A stretch of DNA of 30,471 nt, from IMG/VR virus record IMGVR_UViG_3300045999_002528, positions 1 through 30,471 of that record, one strand, 5' to 3'. The translations under genes and the position numbers were made by a program. This document shows positions 28,514 to 30,471 of the stretch, in pieces. The notes beneath the pieces were generated by a model. That model was not told where the DNA came from. It searched no databases and saw only the letters and a program-made list of their open reading frames with translations. The stretch comes from a virus. How positions within the stretch are numbered: position 1 is the first letter of the stretch; the number at the start of each line of letters is the position of its first letter.

Positions 28514-29116
28514 TTATTCAGGTAGACGTACTGAATAAGTTTCGCCACCACCAAAATGATCTGGTTCCCAGAAATCATATGAGAAGGTAACATCAAAGGT
28601 CTGTACAGCGTTTGTGTTATCCCAGTCTAGTGCAATTGCATCGATAGTTGTTGGGAATAGCCCTACAAACTTGTATGAACGAATGATACCGCCGTCTTTG
28701 CTATTTAGTGAGTCACGACCTGCTTTACCATATTGATGAACATAAGCATCAACCTTATAATTAGCGGGACTTATTCCTGCTGAATTACGATTTGATACCA
28801 ATGCATTCATCTTATTTGACCAGTTTTCAAACATTGAACGTATTGCAAAGTCTTCATCATTCATTACGGTGATTGTCCAATCAGCGAATGTACGATCTCC
28901 TGCTAGCTTAATCTTACGACCAAAGTATGGAACTTCGATTGGATCGAGGGTCATTGCAGGAATCTGTGCAGCACGAGCAAGGAATGTCAACTGTTGTGGG
29001 GCAACACCAGCACCCACACCACCTGGCATCGATGGAATTGATACTTCGAATAGTGAGGGGCGTGCGCCCCCCAACTTTAGACCTTCTGACTTAAATGTGT
29101 TAACATTAAATGGCAT
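28514..29116 (-). CDS. 19: Tail tube protein gp19
   Basis: Forms the inner tube of the contractile tail. The 200 residues (T4: 163) show MPFNVNTFKSEGLKLGGARP at the start, a FLARAAQIPAMTLDPIEVPYFGR block, ADWTITVMNDEDFAIRSMF, and an end with TFDVTFSYDFWE. It follows the sheath gene gp18 as in T4. A TAATCTCCT site reads as AGGAG upstream of the ATG. A weak AATAAATA box overlaps the gp18 stop. Confidence 0.95.
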   Translation of the reverse strand: MPFNVNTFKSEGLKLGGARPSLFEVSIPSMPGGVGAGVAPQQLTFLARAAQIPAMTLDPIEVPYFGRKIKLAGDRTFADWTITVMNDEDFAIRSMFENWSNKMNALVSNRNSAGISPANYKVDAYVHQYGKAGRDSLNSKDGGIIRSYKFVGLFPTTIDAIALDWDNTNAVQTFDVTFSYDFWEPDHFGGGETYSVRLPE

Positions 29117-29145
29117 TGTAATCTCCTATCCTTTTCTTTTATTTA

Positions 29146-30471
29146 TTAGAATTGTCCAACGACTTCGGAGAATGCTACGCCAGTTCTTACAGCCACGAAG
29201 TTAAGCTGAATGAAGTTGATTGAACGAGCAGGCTTGATATAAATGTCACCGACAAACTCGTTACGATCAATGATTTCTGGTGTATTGTTTGTGTCATCGC
29301 AGACAACTAAGAAGTCTGTGATACCACGGCGTCCCTGAACTTCACGGAGATAAGGAACAACAAGACTCTTGAACTGCGCTCTTGTGAAAGCATCGTTGAA
29401 CTCGAATAGAGTAAACTTAGATGCTGTTGCAATTGCCTTTTCAAGCACGATGAACAAGCGACGAACATTGATACGATCAAATGCTGATGGCTTATTCAAC
29501 AGTGTCTTGTCACCGAATAGTATTGTTCCCTGACCTGGGAATGTTACAACTGGGTTGATACCTGCCTTGTAAAGTGTATCACGATCTGCCTTGCGTGGGT
29601 TGTATGCCAACTTAACAAGATTCTTGATCTGACCACGATTTAGACCTGCAGGTGACCACCATGGGTCATTTGTGCTGTCTGTACGAACACATAGACCTGC
29701 AACGTCACCGTTTAGAGGAATCCAACGATAGATGTCATTGTAACGGTCGTACATGTACTTATAACCAGAGTCCATGACTGCATATGAAGTTGAACGTAGG
29801 TTGTTACGGAATGAAACCATATAGTCAGCTTCTTGACCAATATTATTTACTGAGTCGCTCTTCTTTGGTGATACGAATACCACACAATCCTTACGAACTT
29901 CTGCAATATTGTCGATCAAGTAATTTGCTAACTGTGATGAGTTTGACTTACCTGTTAGAACAAGTGAAATGTCAACATCTTCTGCAGAAGCAAACATATC
30001 ATACGCAGTTGCGATATTTGTTAGAGGAATGTTTGCCTCATCCTTACCATCACGACCCAATGTTAGAGTATATGAAACAACATCTAGTGTTGAGTTTGTT
30101 AGGTTTTCTGCTGTTGCAACTGGTGCACCAGAAAGTGTGTTGATTGCGTAGATATACTGTGACTGGTCGTTAATAACGTCCTTATAGTAATTAGCTGCAC
30201 CATCAACTGTCTTTGAGTCGGTTGCACGAGAAACAGCTCTATATGTTTCTAGAACAGTTCCAGGAACACCAGTGAACTTGCCACCTTCGTCAATAACAAC
30301 CACATGCAGTTCATCTGAGTTTACAGAGCTATTACCGAAGTTAATCTGATAATCAGATTGACCGGGAGCAGCGTCTACATTATCCCAGAATTCCCAATAA
30401 CGTGGAAGTGTGTTTGATGTCTTACCTGAACCACCACCAATCGTAACATTTGCGGCCAACTTAAGTTCTTC
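29146..30471 (-). CDS. 18: Tail sheath protein gp18 (C-terminal part)
   Basis: The contractile sheath subunit. The frame is open to the edge of the window, so the N-terminal third or so is missing. Visible parts include GLCVRTDSTNDPWWSPAGLNRG, where the PWxSPAGLNRG block is a sheath landmark, followed by NPRKADRDTLYKAGINPV and GTILFGDKTL, then a RINVRRLFIVLEKAI helix and the C-terminal handshake-type domain. The stop is 29 bases before gp19. An apparent TTG start near the edge is only an artefact of the cut. Confidence 0.96.
   Translation of the reverse strand, partial: EELKLAANVTIGGGSGKTSNTLPRYWEFWDNVDAAPGQSDYQINFGNSSVNSDELHVVVIDEGGKFTGVPGTVLETYRAVSRATDSKTVDGAANYYKDVINDQSQYIYAINTLSGAPVATAENLTNSTLDVVSYTLTLGRDGKDEANIPLTNIATAYDMFASAEDVDISLVLTGKSNSSQLANYLIDNIAEVRKDCVVFVSPKKSDSVNNIGQEADYMVSFRNNLRSTSYAVMDSGYKYMYDRYNDIYRWIPLNGDVAGLCVRTDSTNDPWWSPAGLNRGQIKNLVKLAYNPRKADRDTLYKAGINPVVTFPGQGTILFGDKTLLNKPSAFDRINVRRLFIVLEKAIATASKFTLFEFNDAFTRAQFKSLVVPYLREVQGRRGITDFLVVCDDTNNTPEIIDRNEFVGDIYIKPARSINFIQLNFVAVRTGVAFSEVVGQF

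Noticed and set aside
29140-29147. AATAAATA as a late promoter for gp19.
   Set aside because: It overlaps the gp18 stop codon and differs at the first base, so it is too weak to list as a promoter.
1-30471. CRISPR arrays, insertion sequences, attachment sites, or a replication origin.
   Set aside because: I saw no regularly spaced direct repeats, transposase, integrase or terminal inverted repeats of an element; the inverted repeats found are RNA stems.
1-30471. Protein genes on the plus strand.
   Set aside because: Every plus-strand frame is opposite a better supported minus-strand gene or RNA and lacks recognisable family motifs.

Overview
This window is part of a lytic T4-superfamily myovirus genome. 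Every gene, RNA and promoter I can support is on the minus strand, so transcription runs from high to low coordinates. The virus family is clear from T4-type late genes (sheath gp18, tube gp19, portal gp20, core gp67-like, protease gp21, scaffold gp22, capsid gp23), recombination genes (UvsY, UvsW, gp46, gp47), late sigma factor gp55, and the replication block gp45-gp44-gp62-RegA. The capsid, portal and gp62 sequences and the peptide deformylase resemble marine or 'exo' T4-like phages more than T4 itself. Consensus sigma70 promoters indicate a Gram-negative, probably proteobacterial host, but the window does not name it.

Layout from right (upstream) to left. (1) 30471-21677: virion genes, with a partial gp18 at the edge, two rho-independent terminators and T4-type late promoters ahead of gp22 and gp23. 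(2) 21633-15038: UvsY, UvsW, an LSm-like protein, gp55, a small protein, gp47, gp46, a small protein and peptide deformylase, mostly with overlapping stop and start codons. (3) 15010-7575: a compact operon with almost every pathway gene for 7-deazaguanines: QueD, QueE, FolE, the DpdA-type transglycosylase, QueF, QueC and the YhhQ transporter. A free-standing class II glutamine amidotransferase, a dNMP kinase and a von Willebrand A protein follow. (4) 7557-4002: a glycosyltransferase, sliding clamp gp45, clamp loader gp44, a small zinc-finger protein, gp62 and RegA. (5) 3980-1: two tandem sigma70 promoters, a leader with its own terminator, then a dense RNA region. It holds 16 tRNA genes, two tRNA-like genes without a readable anticodon, several structured non-tRNA RNAs, and three small protein genes including an RlpA-like protein.

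The genes fit one programme. FolE, QueD, QueE, QueC and QueF should make preQ1 from GTP; YhhQ could import precursor; DpdA would place the base in DNA as protection against host nucleases. The tRNA array encodes all four tRNAs whose G34 is the normal target of queuosine (Tyr, His, Asn, Asp), so the same precursor could also serve phage tRNAs. gp45, gp44 and gp62 load the clamp that both replication and gp55-dependent late transcription use.

The least explained content is in the RNA region: cloverleaf-like RNAs closed by 21-bp, 15-bp and 7-bp stems, a potential H-type pseudoknot, and tRNA-like genes without an anticodon loop.
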